Of a stretch of DNA of 64,000 nucleotides, positions 34,829-43,894 are shown piece after piece. The position numbers and the translations under genes are program-made. The stretch lies in assembly GCF_030997045.1 (NCBI RefSeq), contig NZ_CP116899.1, positions 3,620,001 to 3,684,000 on the forward strand, read 5' to 3'. The notes beneath the pieces were generated by a model that was not told where the DNA came from, did not search any database, and saw nothing but the letters and a program-made list of their open reading frames with translations. Each line of letters begins with the position of its first letter. Positions within the stretch are counted from its first letter, which is position 1. The stretch is from Microbulbifer sp. TB1203 (GTDB lineage: Bacteria > Pseudomonadota > Gammaproteobacteria > Pseudomonadales > Cellvibrionaceae).

Positions 34829-35971
34829 TTACTGCTTATTCTTAAAATTGAGAATGTCGATGGGCTGGACCGTATCGCCCATGTCGTTGCCGAAGGCGTT
34901 GCGCTGGTAGGTGATTACCGACGCCAGATCCACCTCGGAGAGCTGTTCGCCGAACGCCTGCATCGCCGGGTTTTTCTGCGAGCCGTTGATTACCATATTC
35001 AGGTGGCCCTCCAGCGGACCGGTGGCGATCTTGGAACCGGCGATGGCCGGGAAAGCGCCGGGTACCCCCTGGCCATTGGGCTGGTGGCAGGCGGCACAGG
35101 TGCGGTTGTAGACTTTCTCACCCTGGGCGTAGAGTTCGTCGAAGGTGAAAGTCTTCTCGGTGAGCTCCCTGGCCTTGGCCGCGGCCTCGGCGCGTTCGCC
35201 CAGCCAGGCAGTGTACTCCGCCTCAGGCACCGCCTTGACCACAATGGGCATAAAGCCGTGGTCCTTGCCGCAGAGTTCGGCGCACTGACCGCGGTAGATA
35301 CCGGGCTCTTCGATGCGGGTCCAGGCCTCGTTGATAAAGCCGGGGATGGCGTCTCTTTTCACCGCCAGCTCCGGCACCCACCAGGCGTGGATTACGTCGT
35401 TGGCGGTCAGCAAGAAGCGGATTTTCTTGCCCACCGGCACCACCAGCGGCTCGTCCACTTCCAGCAGGTAGTCCGGACCTTTCGGCAGCTGGTTGTCGAT
35501 CTGTGCACGGGGGGTGGAGAGGTTGGAGAAGAAGGAGACATCGGAGCCCAGGTAGTCGTATTTCCACTTCCACTGGTAGCCGGTGATCATGATATCCAGG
35601 TCGGCTTCCCCGGTGTCGTAGATATCGTAGAGGGTCTTGGTGGCGGGGACGGCCATGGCGACCAGGATCAGGGTGGGAATGATGGTCCACACCAGTTCGA
35701 CCGCGGTGCTCTCGTGAAACTGCGACGCCCGATAGCCCTTGCTCTTGCGGTGGCGCCACATGCTGTAGAACATCACCCCGAACACCAGTACGCCGATGAC
35801 CACGCAGATCCAGAAGATCAGCATGTGCAGGTCGTAGGTGGTACGGGATACCTCAGTTACTCCCTGGGTCATGTTGACCCCCCAGCGCTCCGCCCCCTCT
35901 TCCGCCAGCGCGAAATGGGCCGGACCCGAGGTGGCCAGCAAGGCGAACAGCCGATTGAAGCCTCTCAACAT
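34829..35971 (-). CDS. ctaC: Cytochrome c oxidase subunit II with fused cytochrome c domain
   Basis: This is a 380-residue caa3-type subunit II. It has two N-terminal helices, a CuA domain with HAWWVPELAVKRDAIPG and GQCAELCGKDHGFMPIVV, and a C-terminal heme c domain with CAACHQPNGQG near residue 290. A methionine ligand is probably in KNPAMQAFGEQL. The fusion passes electrons directly into CuA. It is the first gene of the minus-strand oxidase cluster. Confidence 0.96.
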   Translation of the reverse strand: MLRGFNRLFALLATSGPAHFALAEEGAERWGVNMTQGVTEVSRTTYDLHMLIFWICVVIGVLVFGVMFYSMWRHRKSKGYRASQFHESTAVELVWTIIPTLILVAMAVPATKTLYDIYDTGEADLDIMITGYQWKWKYDYLGSDVSFFSNLSTPRAQIDNQLPKGPDYLLEVDEPLVVPVGKKIRFLLTANDVIHAWWVPELAVKRDAIPGFINEAWTRIEEPGIYRGQCAELCGKDHGFMPIVVKAVPEAEYTAWLGERAEAAAKARELTEKTFTFDELYAQGEKVYNRTCAACHQPNGQGVPGAFPAIAGSKIATGPLEGHLNMVINGSQKNPAMQAFGEQLSEVDLASVITYQRNAFGNDMGDTVQPIDILNFKNKQ

Positions 35972-36340
35972 CGCCTACAGATCTCCGTGTGTTGCGAGTC
36001 TCCGTGCGGAAACTCGTTATTCTTATCTTCAGCCGTCGGCCGTCACGGATAACTGGAGTCCCCCCGCCGCCGGCATGCCAGCCTCGGAGAAATTCCACAC
36101 AAAAATTGTGGACATGCTGTAGTAACACAAGACTACATACACTGGGCGGGGAGAAGATTCCCCGCGATACTGCCGTCAGTGCAACTTGTTATTCTAATCA
36201 AAGATTTTTTACTTCAGATGTCGTCGTCCGGAAGGGTCAACCAACAACCTGTTACTTATTTGTCGCATCTACTGCACGGCTAAAAGGAACATATCGCCGT
36301 CGAAAAGTCAATTAAACCGCCAACCATAAGAACGTTCTAC
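35972..36340. other. Upstream region of the oxidase cluster and of the MATE gene
   Basis: These 369 bases between divergent genes hold no gene. An AT-richer part (36180-36330) probably carries the promoters. A short TTGTGTGGAATTT-like stretch near 36096 was seen, but no operator could be assigned. Confidence 0.45.
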
Positions 36341-37674
36341 ATGCAGCAGTCACAGGTAGCCGAGCAGCCCCATTCCCGCGTCTGGGGCCTGGCCTGGCCG
36401 ATGATCCTGAGCAATATCTCGGTGCCCCTGTTGGGCGCGGTGGACACCGCGATCCTGGGCCATCTGCCCTCCCCCGAATACCTTTCCGGCGTGGCCATAG
36501 GCGCGAGCGTGATGTCCATGCTGCTGTGGGCCTTCGGGTTCCTGCGTATGGGTACCACCGGCCTGGTAGCCCGCTCGGGGGACGGCGGCGAGCAGTGGCT
36601 GATGCGCGCCCTTGGGCTGGCCCTGGTGCTGGGCCTGGTACTGTTGCTGCTGGCCTCACCACTGCTGCCGTTCATAGTCCGCTGGATGAACGCCAGCGAG
36701 CAGACCGGGCCCCACGCGCTGGCCTATTTGCAGATCCGCCTGTGGAGCGCGCCGCTGGCGCTGGCCAACTTCGCCCTGCTGGGGTTCTTTATCGGCCGAC
36801 AGGACAGCCGCGCGCCGCTGTTTATCCTGCTGGCCGCCAACGCCCTCAATATCCTGCTGGATTTAGTGTTTATCGTCGGCCTGGAACTGGGTGCCCGCGG
36901 TGCGGCTATGGCGACGGTGTGTGCGGATATCTCGGCCTTTGTACTCGGCCTGCGCCTGCTGGGGCGCGTCGAACCGGTGATATTCTCCAGGCTCGTGCGC
37001 CTGTTGCGCCGGCCGGGCTTTTTACCCTGGCGCGACCCCGCGCCCTGGACCGAACTGTTGCGCATCAACGGCGATCTGTTTGTGCGCACCTGCCTGCTGC
37101 TGCTCACCTTTACTTTTTTCACCGCCCAGGGCGCCGCGCAGGGAGATGCGGTGCTTCAGCCAACGCGATTCTGCTGCAACTGCTGATGATGACTTCCTAC
37201 GCCCTGGACGGCTTCGCCCACGCCACAGAGGCCCTGGTGGGGGAGTCGATCTCCAGGAAATCGCCGAGGCTTTTTCATACCACCGTGCGCAGCGCAGGCA
37301 CCTGGGCCCTGGCCAGCGCCGCGGCCATCACCGCTATCTATGTAGCCGGCCAGCCGCTGATACTGCCGCTGTTCAGTGATATCCCGGCGGTGCTCGAGCA
37401 GGCGGAAGGGGTTTACTGGTGGCTTTGCGCCCTCCCCCTGGTCGCGGTGTGGAGTTACCAACTGGACGGAATCTTTATCGGCGCCGGCAGAAGCCGGCAG
37501 ATGCGCGATACCATGTTCGTGGCCACCGCGCTGGTTTTCTTTCCTGCCTGGTGGTTCACCCGCTCCTGGGGCAACCATGGCATCTGGTTCAGCCTGTTTT
37601 TGTGGACTGGCGCTCGTTCCATAGGTCTACTACTTTTCTATCGCTACTACACTTCAAGCAAATCCTGGACGTAA
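36341..37674 (+). pseudogene. MATE-family (DinF-like) transporter, frameshifted
   Basis: Two frames together make a MATE antiporter of about 445 residues. The first (36341-37186) has the N-terminal AWPMILSNISVPLLGAVDTA and GFLRMGTTGLVAR motifs of the DinF branch and runs off after QGAAQGDAVL. The other frame resumes with ANAILLQLLMMTSYALDGFA and reaches SYQLDGIFIGAGR and the end at 37674. One missing base between 37155 and 37163 explains the break. It is a recent pseudogene or an assembly indel. The transported substrate is unknown. Confidence 0.85.
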
Positions 37675-37766
37675 CTGGAGCGACGGTACAAGGCAATCTT
37701 TTTTTCGCGTTATGCGGTGCTGCGGAAGAACGGAAAAGGGGATTCCACCGTTCGACAGTGGTAACG

Positions 37767-38426
37767 ATGTACGATGACTATCAGATCATGCGGAGATGCA
37801 TCGATCGCGCGGTTACCCTGGAGCGACACAGCGGGCGCTTCTGCCGCGCGCTCAGACGCTCGCTTCCCGGACTGCACCACAGTATTCGCCTTCCCCGGGG
37901 CGACGGCCCCAAACACCTCACCGGTTTTGCAATCCGTTATGTCCAGGCTGTGCCGGATTGGCTCGAGCGGCTGGAAATCCTGTGTGGAGCCGCCGGACTG
38001 GACCTGGCGCCCGTACGCGAACTGATCCGCTGCGCCTTCGCCCAGCCACCGGAGCGACACCCGGAACATACGGGCCTGGGGGCGTTGCTGGACGAGGCCT
38101 ACCTGGCGCATCGCACCCTGGAGGAGATCAACGACCAGCTGCAGCCCGCCTGTGGGACCCCGCTGCTGCCCATGGACCCGATGGCGGCCAACCTGGTGGT
38201 GCGCGAACTGCTGGGCGAGGAGTTCGCGGCAGAACTGGACGCGATCAGCGTGGAGATCGGCCGCCGCTTCAGCGGCCTGCAACTGAGTCCGGACAGCCTG
38301 GTGGCGCTGGTCCTGCGCAAGCATCGCTTTATCGAGACTCCGGGAGTGTGGCCGGACTTTGCCGGGCGGCTGGACATCGCCCTGCGAGTGCCGCTGGCAA
38401 CGCCGCAGGTGGATACCTCCCATTGA
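37767..38426 (+). CDS. Conserved hypothetical protein
   Basis: This 219-residue soluble, probably helical protein starts YDDYQIMRRCIDRAVTLERH from the ATG at 37767. The frame is open further upstream but that part is a shadow of the MATE gene. No known motif or signal peptide was recognised. It lies 92 bp after the MATE gene on the same strand. Confidence 0.6.
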   Translation: MYDDYQIMRRCIDRAVTLERHSGRFCRALRRSLPGLHHSIRLPRGDGPKHLTGFAIRYVQAVPDWLERLEILCGAAGLDLAPVRELIRCAFAQPPERHPEHTGLGALLDEAYLAHRTLEEINDQLQPACGTPLLPMDPMAANLVVRELLGEEFAAELDAISVEIGRRFSGLQLSPDSLVALVLRKHRFIETPGVWPDFAGRLDIALRVPLATPQVDTSH

Positions 38427-38445
38427 TCCGCTCCGCAGAGCATCG

Positions 38446-38556
38446 TCAGCGCCGGGCGGCGATTGCCTTGACCAGCTCGGCTTTGCTCATGCGGCTGCGG
38501 CCGGGGACATCCAGCCAGCGACCGTTCTTGGTCGCTGGCTGGATCAAGTTCTTCAT
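38446..38556 (-). CDS. 36-residue protein like the C-terminal helical tail of Ku
   Basis: A 37-codon minus-strand frame begins KNLIQPATKNGRW and ends with LDVPGRSRMSKAELVKAIAA followed by RR. The tail of the Ku protein encoded at 41834-42922 reads LDVPGRSRMNKAELVEAIAT and RR, differing at only three or four positions. The frame is complete, with an AGGAACT stretch 12 nt before the ATG. It is either a free-standing helix-extension-helix mini-protein or a duplicated Ku tail. It follows the TonB receptor gene by 33 bp. Confidence 0.45.
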   Translation of the reverse strand: MKNLIQPATKNGRWLDVPGRSRMSKAELVKAIAARR

Positions 38557-38589
38557 TCGCTTTAAACAGTTCCTAGTGTGGTGTAAGAA

Positions 38590-41316
38590 TTAGAAGTTAG
38601 CGCGTAAGCCTAATGAGAAGCGTGCGCCAGTTGCGCTGTAGTCCAGCAGCCGCTCCTTATAGATGGAGAATGAGCGCGTTTTTTCATCGGTCACATTGAT
38701 CCCCTCCCCATAAATAGTGAGGCGATCGTTTACGTCATAACTCGCACTCAAGTCTACCTGGCCGTAGGCTTCGACCATTTCTGCCTGGCTCTGTCTTCCG
38801 ATGGCCCGCGCCAGATATTCATCGCGCCAGTTATAAGCTGCGCGTAGTTGAATACCATTGGCTTCATAAAAAGCGATAAAGTTTGCAGAGTCAGACAGGC
38901 CTTCCAGCGCAAACTCTTCGGGTCTTGTAATCGGGTCGAAATCATCGTCGGACTCAACGATGGTGTAGTTGGCCTGCAGGCCAAAACCATTGCTGAAGTT
39001 ATGCAACGCCGCAATCTCAAACCCGGATACGGTTGCCGATGCCGTATTGCGTGCCCGCGTCACCTGGAATTCACCAAACGGATTGCCCGGCAGCAGGTCT
39101 TCCGGCAAGGTGGTCTGAGACAGGAAATTTTCAGCTTTTTTGACAAAAGCGGCTGCACCGACATAACTCGCATCGGAGTAATACCAGGACCAGGACAAGT
39201 CGTAGTTGGTTGACTCAAATGGTTCCAGTTCAGGGTTACCGCCAGACGCCGTGCTGGCGCCCAGACGTCCCACATACCCGCCCAGGCCGACGCCAAGTCG
39301 GGTCAGGGTTGGTCGAGACATGGTTTTAGACGCAGAGAAGCGCGCTACATGCTCGTCGGTGACATCAAGCTTTAAATTAAGCGATGGTAATACATTGCTG
39401 TAATCATGCTTGACGGTGACAGTTTGAGGATCCGTAAATCTCAAATCAAGCAGTGTCGGGTCGCTCTCTACCTGGGTAATATCTGTCAGTACCGAGGTAA
39501 AACCGGTTGAAGCAACATCAGTTTGCGCATAGCGAACGCCCAGGTTGCCGGAAAGCGCCATGTCGCTTATTTCGGCAGTGAAGTCCAGTTTCACGAAGGC
39601 TTCGAGCACCTGCTCATCGACTTCGTGCTCGCTAGTTCGATTAGCTCGGGGGAAGGGGTTGCCGGAACGCTTAAGCAGCTCCGCTTCTGCCCGTTCTTCT
39701 GGTGAATCCGCAAAAACTCTATCCAGATGCTCAGTTGACCAGAGATATTCGGCATATTCGATCGGATCAAAAGTGAACCAGGTTGATGGAACCCCGCCAT
39801 CCAGGAAACTACCTTGGTTAACGGCGGTAAACAGTTCATCCGGTAAATCATAGCCGTACCCGGCAAAGATGCCGCCTTCCGTGGTTCCGGTATCACTGCC
39901 GCCTTTTGTCCGGTCAGAACCGTAAATGCCAAAGCTGACCTTCTCAAAATTCCCGAAAGGCAAATGGTATTCACCATCGAGGCTGAACTGGCCAATACTG
40001 TCTTCGTTAAGACCGCCGCTAAACCAGGTTTGGTGGCTGCGCAGATCTGCCGCGCTTATACCCCTATCGAGACTGATCGTCGGGTATTCTCCCCCATTGG
40101 TATAGTCATACCTTGGGTTGGCCGTTGGCGAACCGACAATGACAAATTTGCCACGACCTCGATTGTCATTTTTGGCATCTGAATAGGATGCATCAAAATC
40201 AACGATAAAGTTTTCCGTTACATCCCATGCCAAATTCACACCCACCTGTCGGGTTTCTGTTGGGCGACTGAATTCTTGCTGCACAAAGTCCGATGCCAAG
40301 TCAAATTCACCGTCATAGGAGTATGCAAGCAGAGTATTATTTTTGTCCGCAGTGACGGAATCGAAGAACTCCCCCCAGTCATGGGTCCAGTTAGCGCTGG
40401 TCATCACGGATGAGTCGACGACAAACTTGGAATACAGCAGGTCCACCGTCATTTCAATGTCATCGGTGATCTTCGCCTGGAATACACCAGTACCGCCGAG
40501 GCGTTCACGCGTTCCGATATCACTGAAAAAATCCATGTTCCTCGGAACGCGCAATTTGCTAAAATCAGCGTCACCTACCTGGCTGGGAACATAACTCAAG
40601 TCCCGCTCCATCCAACCACCGGTACCAGCATTGTCTACACGGTACTTTCTTTCAGAATAGGTGGTAGAGATCAGGAAACCGAAGTCCTCATTAGAAATGC
40701 TATAGACGCCCGACATCTGTGGGAAGTGATCCTCAGCCAGGGTGTCATAGGTATCTTTTACACTAAAAGCCGTTTTAACTCCGTCAAAATCCATCGGTTT
40801 TGCCGTGCTCAAGTCGATGGTGGCCCCGATACCGCCTGTGACCAAGTCTGCTGTACCAGCCTTGTAGGCGTCGGCACCACTGATTACCTCTGCGGCCAAC
40901 ACATCGAAACTGAATTCCCGACCGGCGTTTTCTGTTGCCAGTACTCTGCCGTTGTAGAGCACCGCGTTAAATTCCGGCCCAAACCCACGCACCGTCAGGA
41001 AGCGCCCCTCACCACCACTCCGGTTGATTGAAATGCCGGTGATGCGTTGAAGGGATTCCGCGACGTTCTGATCGGGAAATTTTCCCAAGTCCTCGCTAGC
41101 AATGCCGTCAACGATTGAGTCAGCCGCGCGCTTCTTGTCCAGCGCTCGCTTGTTACTTCCCATAATGCCAACGACTGACACTTCCTCCAGTTCGCCGGCT
41201 TGATCCGTTACATATTCCTCTAATTGCATCGCCAGGGACTCACCAGGAATTGCGGCAAAGCCACCTGAGGTAATGAGAGCCATAACTGCTGAGAGTTTAT
41301 TGTTCTTGAATCTCAT
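38590..41316 (-). CDS. TonB-dependent receptor (Caulobacter type)
   Basis: This intact 908-residue receptor has an N-terminal signal peptide (VMALITSGGFAAIPGESLA), a TonB-box region (LEEVSVVG), a plug with DQNVAESLQRITGISINRSG and FLTVRGFGPEFNAVLYNGR, and a barrel ending RFSLGLRANF. The plug resembles the large Caulobacter-type receptors often used for oligosaccharides. No linked enzyme genes reveal the ligand. Confidence 0.93.
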   Translation of the reverse strand: MRFKNNKLSAVMALITSGGFAAIPGESLAMQLEEYVTDQAGELEEVSVVGIMGSNKRALDKKRAADSIVDGIASEDLGKFPDQNVAESLQRITGISINRSGGEGRFLTVRGFGPEFNAVLYNGRVLATENAGREFSFDVLAAEVISGADAYKAGTADLVTGGIGATIDLSTAKPMDFDGVKTAFSVKDTYDTLAEDHFPQMSGVYSISNEDFGFLISTTYSERKYRVDNAGTGGWMERDLSYVPSQVGDADFSKLRVPRNMDFFSDIGTRERLGGTGVFQAKITDDIEMTVDLLYSKFVVDSSVMTSANWTHDWGEFFDSVTADKNNTLLAYSYDGEFDLASDFVQQEFSRPTETRQVGVNLAWDVTENFIVDFDASYSDAKNDNRGRGKFVIVGSPTANPRYDYTNGGEYPTISLDRGISAADLRSHQTWFSGGLNEDSIGQFSLDGEYHLPFGNFEKVSFGIYGSDRTKGGSDTGTTEGGIFAGYGYDLPDELFTAVNQGSFLDGGVPSTWFTFDPIEYAEYLWSTEHLDRVFADSPEERAEAELLKRSGNPFPRANRTSEHEVDEQVLEAFVKLDFTAEISDMALSGNLGVRYAQTDVASTGFTSVLTDITQVESDPTLLDLRFTDPQTVTVKHDYSNVLPSLNLKLDVTDEHVARFSASKTMSRPTLTRLGVGLGGYVGRLGASTASGGNPELEPFESTNYDLSWSWYYSDASYVGAAAFVKKAENFLSQTTLPEDLLPGNPFGEFQVTRARNTASATVSGFEIAALHNFSNGFGLQANYTIVESDDDFDPITRPEEFALEGLSDSANFIAFYEANGIQLRAAYNWRDEYLARAIGRQSQAEMVEAYGQVDLSASYDVNDRLTIYGEGINVTDEKTRSFSIYKERLLDYSATGARFSLGLRANF

Positions 41317-41833
41317 TCTTGCACCTTCTAATAGTTAGAAACTAGTTCGATCAGACACAAGCAGCAAGGTAAATAAAGATTTGGCTTTATTAAAATTCCG
41401 CCGACAACCTCATCATTACCTGTTCGTAAAATGATCGGCCGGTTGGGCTGCGTTCAATTCAGGGTTTATTTTCCGCAACCCGGGTCACTCTAACAAAGCG
41501 AAACTTCAAAGGAAATATATATACGATAAATACCATATATGGATTAGAATTTGCAGCGAGCCAGGACAGCAGCAGTTTTGGAGCGTCGTCGCGGATAAAC
41601 CTCGAGGATTTTTTGCACCGAAAAATTGTCGTATAGCGCGCCATACCACCGGCGTTTTTCAGGATAGTTGTCGCCTTTTTTTCGTTACGCGGCGATTTTA
41701 TTCTGGATCTTCTTTCTGTGGGTTCAGTGCTGCGGTGACGCCTTTGCCGATTTTCGGCTCCAGCAGAGGTTATCCCAAGGGACAATTTGCTACCCACCAC
41801 CACTGGCCGCGCCTTCGTTTGATCTCTGCACGC
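41317..41833. other. Region between the TonB receptor and Ku genes
   Basis: No gene is supported in these 517 bases. A 114-codon minus-strand frame at 41459-41803 is rich in Arg and Lys with no recognised motif and is probably spurious. The receptor promoter should lie near 41320-41460, where the sequence is AT-rich. Confidence 0.45.
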
Positions 41834-42922
41834 TCAGCGCCGGGTGGCGATTGCCTCCACCAGTTCGGCCTTGTTCATCCGGCTGCGGCCGGGGACGTCG
41901 AGCTTCTGGGCGCGCTCATACAGCTCGTCTCGCGAGAGTTGTTTCAACTCCGTGCGGCGGCCCTTTCCCCGCCGGGCCGACTTGCCGTTACCCTTTCCGC
42001 CGGCCTTTGAGGGCGCGCGACGGCCCCGGCCCGGCTCTCCGGGCGGGCGCCCCTCGGCGAGGCCCTGTTTGAGCACCTGCATCAGGTCGATCACCTCGCC
42101 GCCCCGCTCCAGTTCGGCTTCCGGCGCCTCTTCGTCCAGCTCGACCACATCCTGGCCCCGTGCCAGTTTCTCCTCGGCGCGCTCGATGATGCGCTGGCTC
42201 TGCAGGTCCTGTAGCGCCTCGCGCTCGAACGTCTCGCGGCTGAGCGCGGCGATGGCTTTCTCCATGGCCTTCACGCGCCGCTTATCGGGAGCCCGCTCCC
42301 CGGGCAGGCCGATCTCCTCCGGCGAGCGTATCTCTTCGGCGAAGCGCAGGGTCTCGGCGCGCAGGATGCCCTTCTCGGCGATGATCGCCACCAGGTACTC
42401 CTTGCCGCGCATAACGAAGGTGGCGATGCCGGCACGCCCGGATGCCTCCATACTCTCGGCCAGCAGGCGGTAAGCCTTGGTGGCCCCCCTATCGGGGGTC
42501 ATCAGGTAGGCCCGCTCGAAGTACATGGGGTCGATCTCGTCGAGGCCGACGAAGCGCTTGAGGTCGATCTCCTGGGATTTCTCGGGAGCCAGCGATTCGA
42601 GTTCACGATCCTCGATCACCACGAATTCGTTCTTCTCGATCTCGTAGCCGCGCACCAGTTCGTCGTTGTCCAACGCACGCTCTTCCTTCTCGCAGAAATA
42701 GCACCGCGTGAGCGGTGTGCCGTCGCGGTCGACCATGCGCAGCGACACCGGCTTGGGGCGGTTGGCCGGGTAGAGGTTCACCGGCAGGCTGACCAGGCCA
42801 AAAGTGATGGTGCCCGACCACAATGAGTGAGGGCCGCTGGGGTGGAAGTGCTTTTTCTCTTTGCGCTCTGCCTTGTTTTTCGACTTCTTGTCCTTCGACT
42901 TGCGCTTGCTCTGGCTAGGCAC
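41834..42922 (-). CDS. ku: Ku protein with basic N-terminal extension and helical C-terminal tail
   Basis: This 362-residue Ku binds DNA ends for non-homologous end joining with LigD. The Ku core begins SLWSGTITFGLVSLPVNLYP and contains FVVIEDRELESLAPE and MYFERAYLMTPDRG. It is preceded by a lysine-rich extension of about 30 residues and followed by a basic linker and a Rho-N/HeH-like tail (QLSRDELYERAQKLDVPGRS). It overlaps the second Ku gene by 8 bp. Confidence 0.95.
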   Translation of the reverse strand: MPSQSKRKSKDKKSKNKAERKEKKHFHPSGPHSLWSGTITFGLVSLPVNLYPANRPKPVSLRMVDRDGTPLTRCYFCEKEERALDNDELVRGYEIEKNEFVVIEDRELESLAPEKSQEIDLKRFVGLDEIDPMYFERAYLMTPDRGATKAYRLLAESMEASGRAGIATFVMRGKEYLVAIIAEKGILRAETLRFAEEIRSPEEIGLPGERAPDKRRVKAMEKAIAALSRETFEREALQDLQSQRIIERAEEKLARGQDVVELDEEAPEAELERGGEVIDLMQVLKQGLAEGRPPGEPGRGRRAPSKAGGKGNGKSARRGKGRRTELKQLSRDELYERAQKLDVPGRSRMNKAELVEAIATRR

Positions 42923-43691
42923 GTTTTCGCTCCTTCTTCAGGCTGGCCTCGAGGGCCTTGGACAGATCCTCGGAGGGCTCGGGGCGGCGGAAGGGGGTGA
43001 CCTTGACGCTCTTGCCCTGCCGCTTGGCCTCGATCAACTCCAGCACCCGGGCGCGGTATTCGTCGTGATATTCCTCGGGCTCGAACTCGGCCTCCAGCAT
43101 GCCGATAAGCTGGCGGGCCATGTCGAGCTCCCTGGCATCGAGCGCTTTGCCCTTTGGGGGCTCCAGGGCGTCCATCGGCACCACCTGCTCCTCGTGGCGC
43201 AGCGACATCAGTATGGGCACGCCGCGATGCAGGCGCAGGGCGCCGACATAGGATTTCTTGCGCATGACCCAGCGCGCCAGGCCCTCCCGGCCGCTGTGCT
43301 CGAGTGCCTCGGCCAGGGCGAAATAGGCCGATTCACTGCCATCCGGGCCCAGGTAGTAGGGGCGGTCGTACCAGCGGTGGTCGATCGCCTCCTGCGGCAT
43401 AAAACGGATGACTTCGATATCGCGCTCCGACTCCGGTTCCAGCGCATCTAGCTCCTCCTGGTCGAACATCACCAGGCTGCCCTCGTCAATGCGGTAGGCG
43501 CGGCGGGTCTCTGCGTAGGGAACTATCTCGTCGGTTTCGGGGTTGACCATGGCCTGCTTCACCGGCGAGTGATCCTTGGCGTGCAACAGCCGAAAGTGCA
43601 CGCTGCGGTCCTGCACCGCGGAGTAGAGTTTGACGGGCACTTTCACCTCGCCGAAACGAATCACGCCCTTCCATATCGCCCTTGCGGCCAT
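42915..43691 (-). CDS. ku: Second Ku protein
   Basis: This 258-residue Ku paralogue starts AARAIWKGVIRFGEVKVPVK and has only the Ku core with a short charged end (LSKALEASLKKERKR). The longer frame upstream overlaps the cysteine-rich gene and is not used: the ATG at 43691 overlaps that gene's stop by one base (TGATG). Two different Ku proteins in one operon could form a heterodimer, as in some rhizobia. Confidence 0.94.
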   Translation of the reverse strand: MAARAIWKGVIRFGEVKVPVKLYSAVQDRSVHFRLLHAKDHSPVKQAMVNPETDEIVPYAETRRAYRIDEGSLVMFDQEELDALEPESERDIEVIRFMPQEAIDHRWYDRPYYLGPDGSESAYFALAEALEHSGREGLARWVMRKKSYVGALRLHRGVPILMSLRHEEQVVPMDALEPPKGKALDARELDMARQLIGMLEAEFEPEEYHDEYRARVLELIEAKRQGKSVKVTPFRRPEPSEDLSKALEASLKKERKRA

Positions 43692-43876
43692 CAGACGTCC
43701 TCCCCGCGGCATTGCGGACACACCGCCTCGCGATTCTCGAAGCGCTCCACCACGCATCCCGGACAAACGGCCCAGTCGCAGTGGAGACAGTGATAGCCCG
43801 CTTCATGGTGGAATGCGCGCAGGCAGAACTGGCAGGTTTCGGGGCCGGGTTGCAGCCACCAGGGTGCTTCGCTCAT
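43691..43876 (-). CDS. 61-residue eight-cysteine zinc-binding protein in the end-joining operon
   Basis: This very small protein has four CxxC pairs (Cys15/18, 30/33, 38/41, 53/56), which could hold two zinc ions in a cross-braced arrangement. Histidines at 23, 24 and 29 lie between the first two pairs. It sits between ligD (18 bp upstream) and the second Ku gene, whose ATG overlaps its stop codon, so it belongs to the same transcript. The family was not recognised; a DNA-end or protein-bridging role is inferred from context only. Confidence 0.75.
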   Translation of the reverse strand: MSEAPWWLQPGPETCQFCLRAFHHEAGYHCLHCDWAVCPGCVVERFENREAVCPQCRGEDV

Positions 43877-43894
43877 ATCACCTCCCGATTGCGG

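Noticed and set aside
41459..41803. 114-codon minus-strand frame between the TonB receptor and Ku
   Set aside because: Basic, motif-free, no ribosome binding site and no neighbour relation; probably chance.
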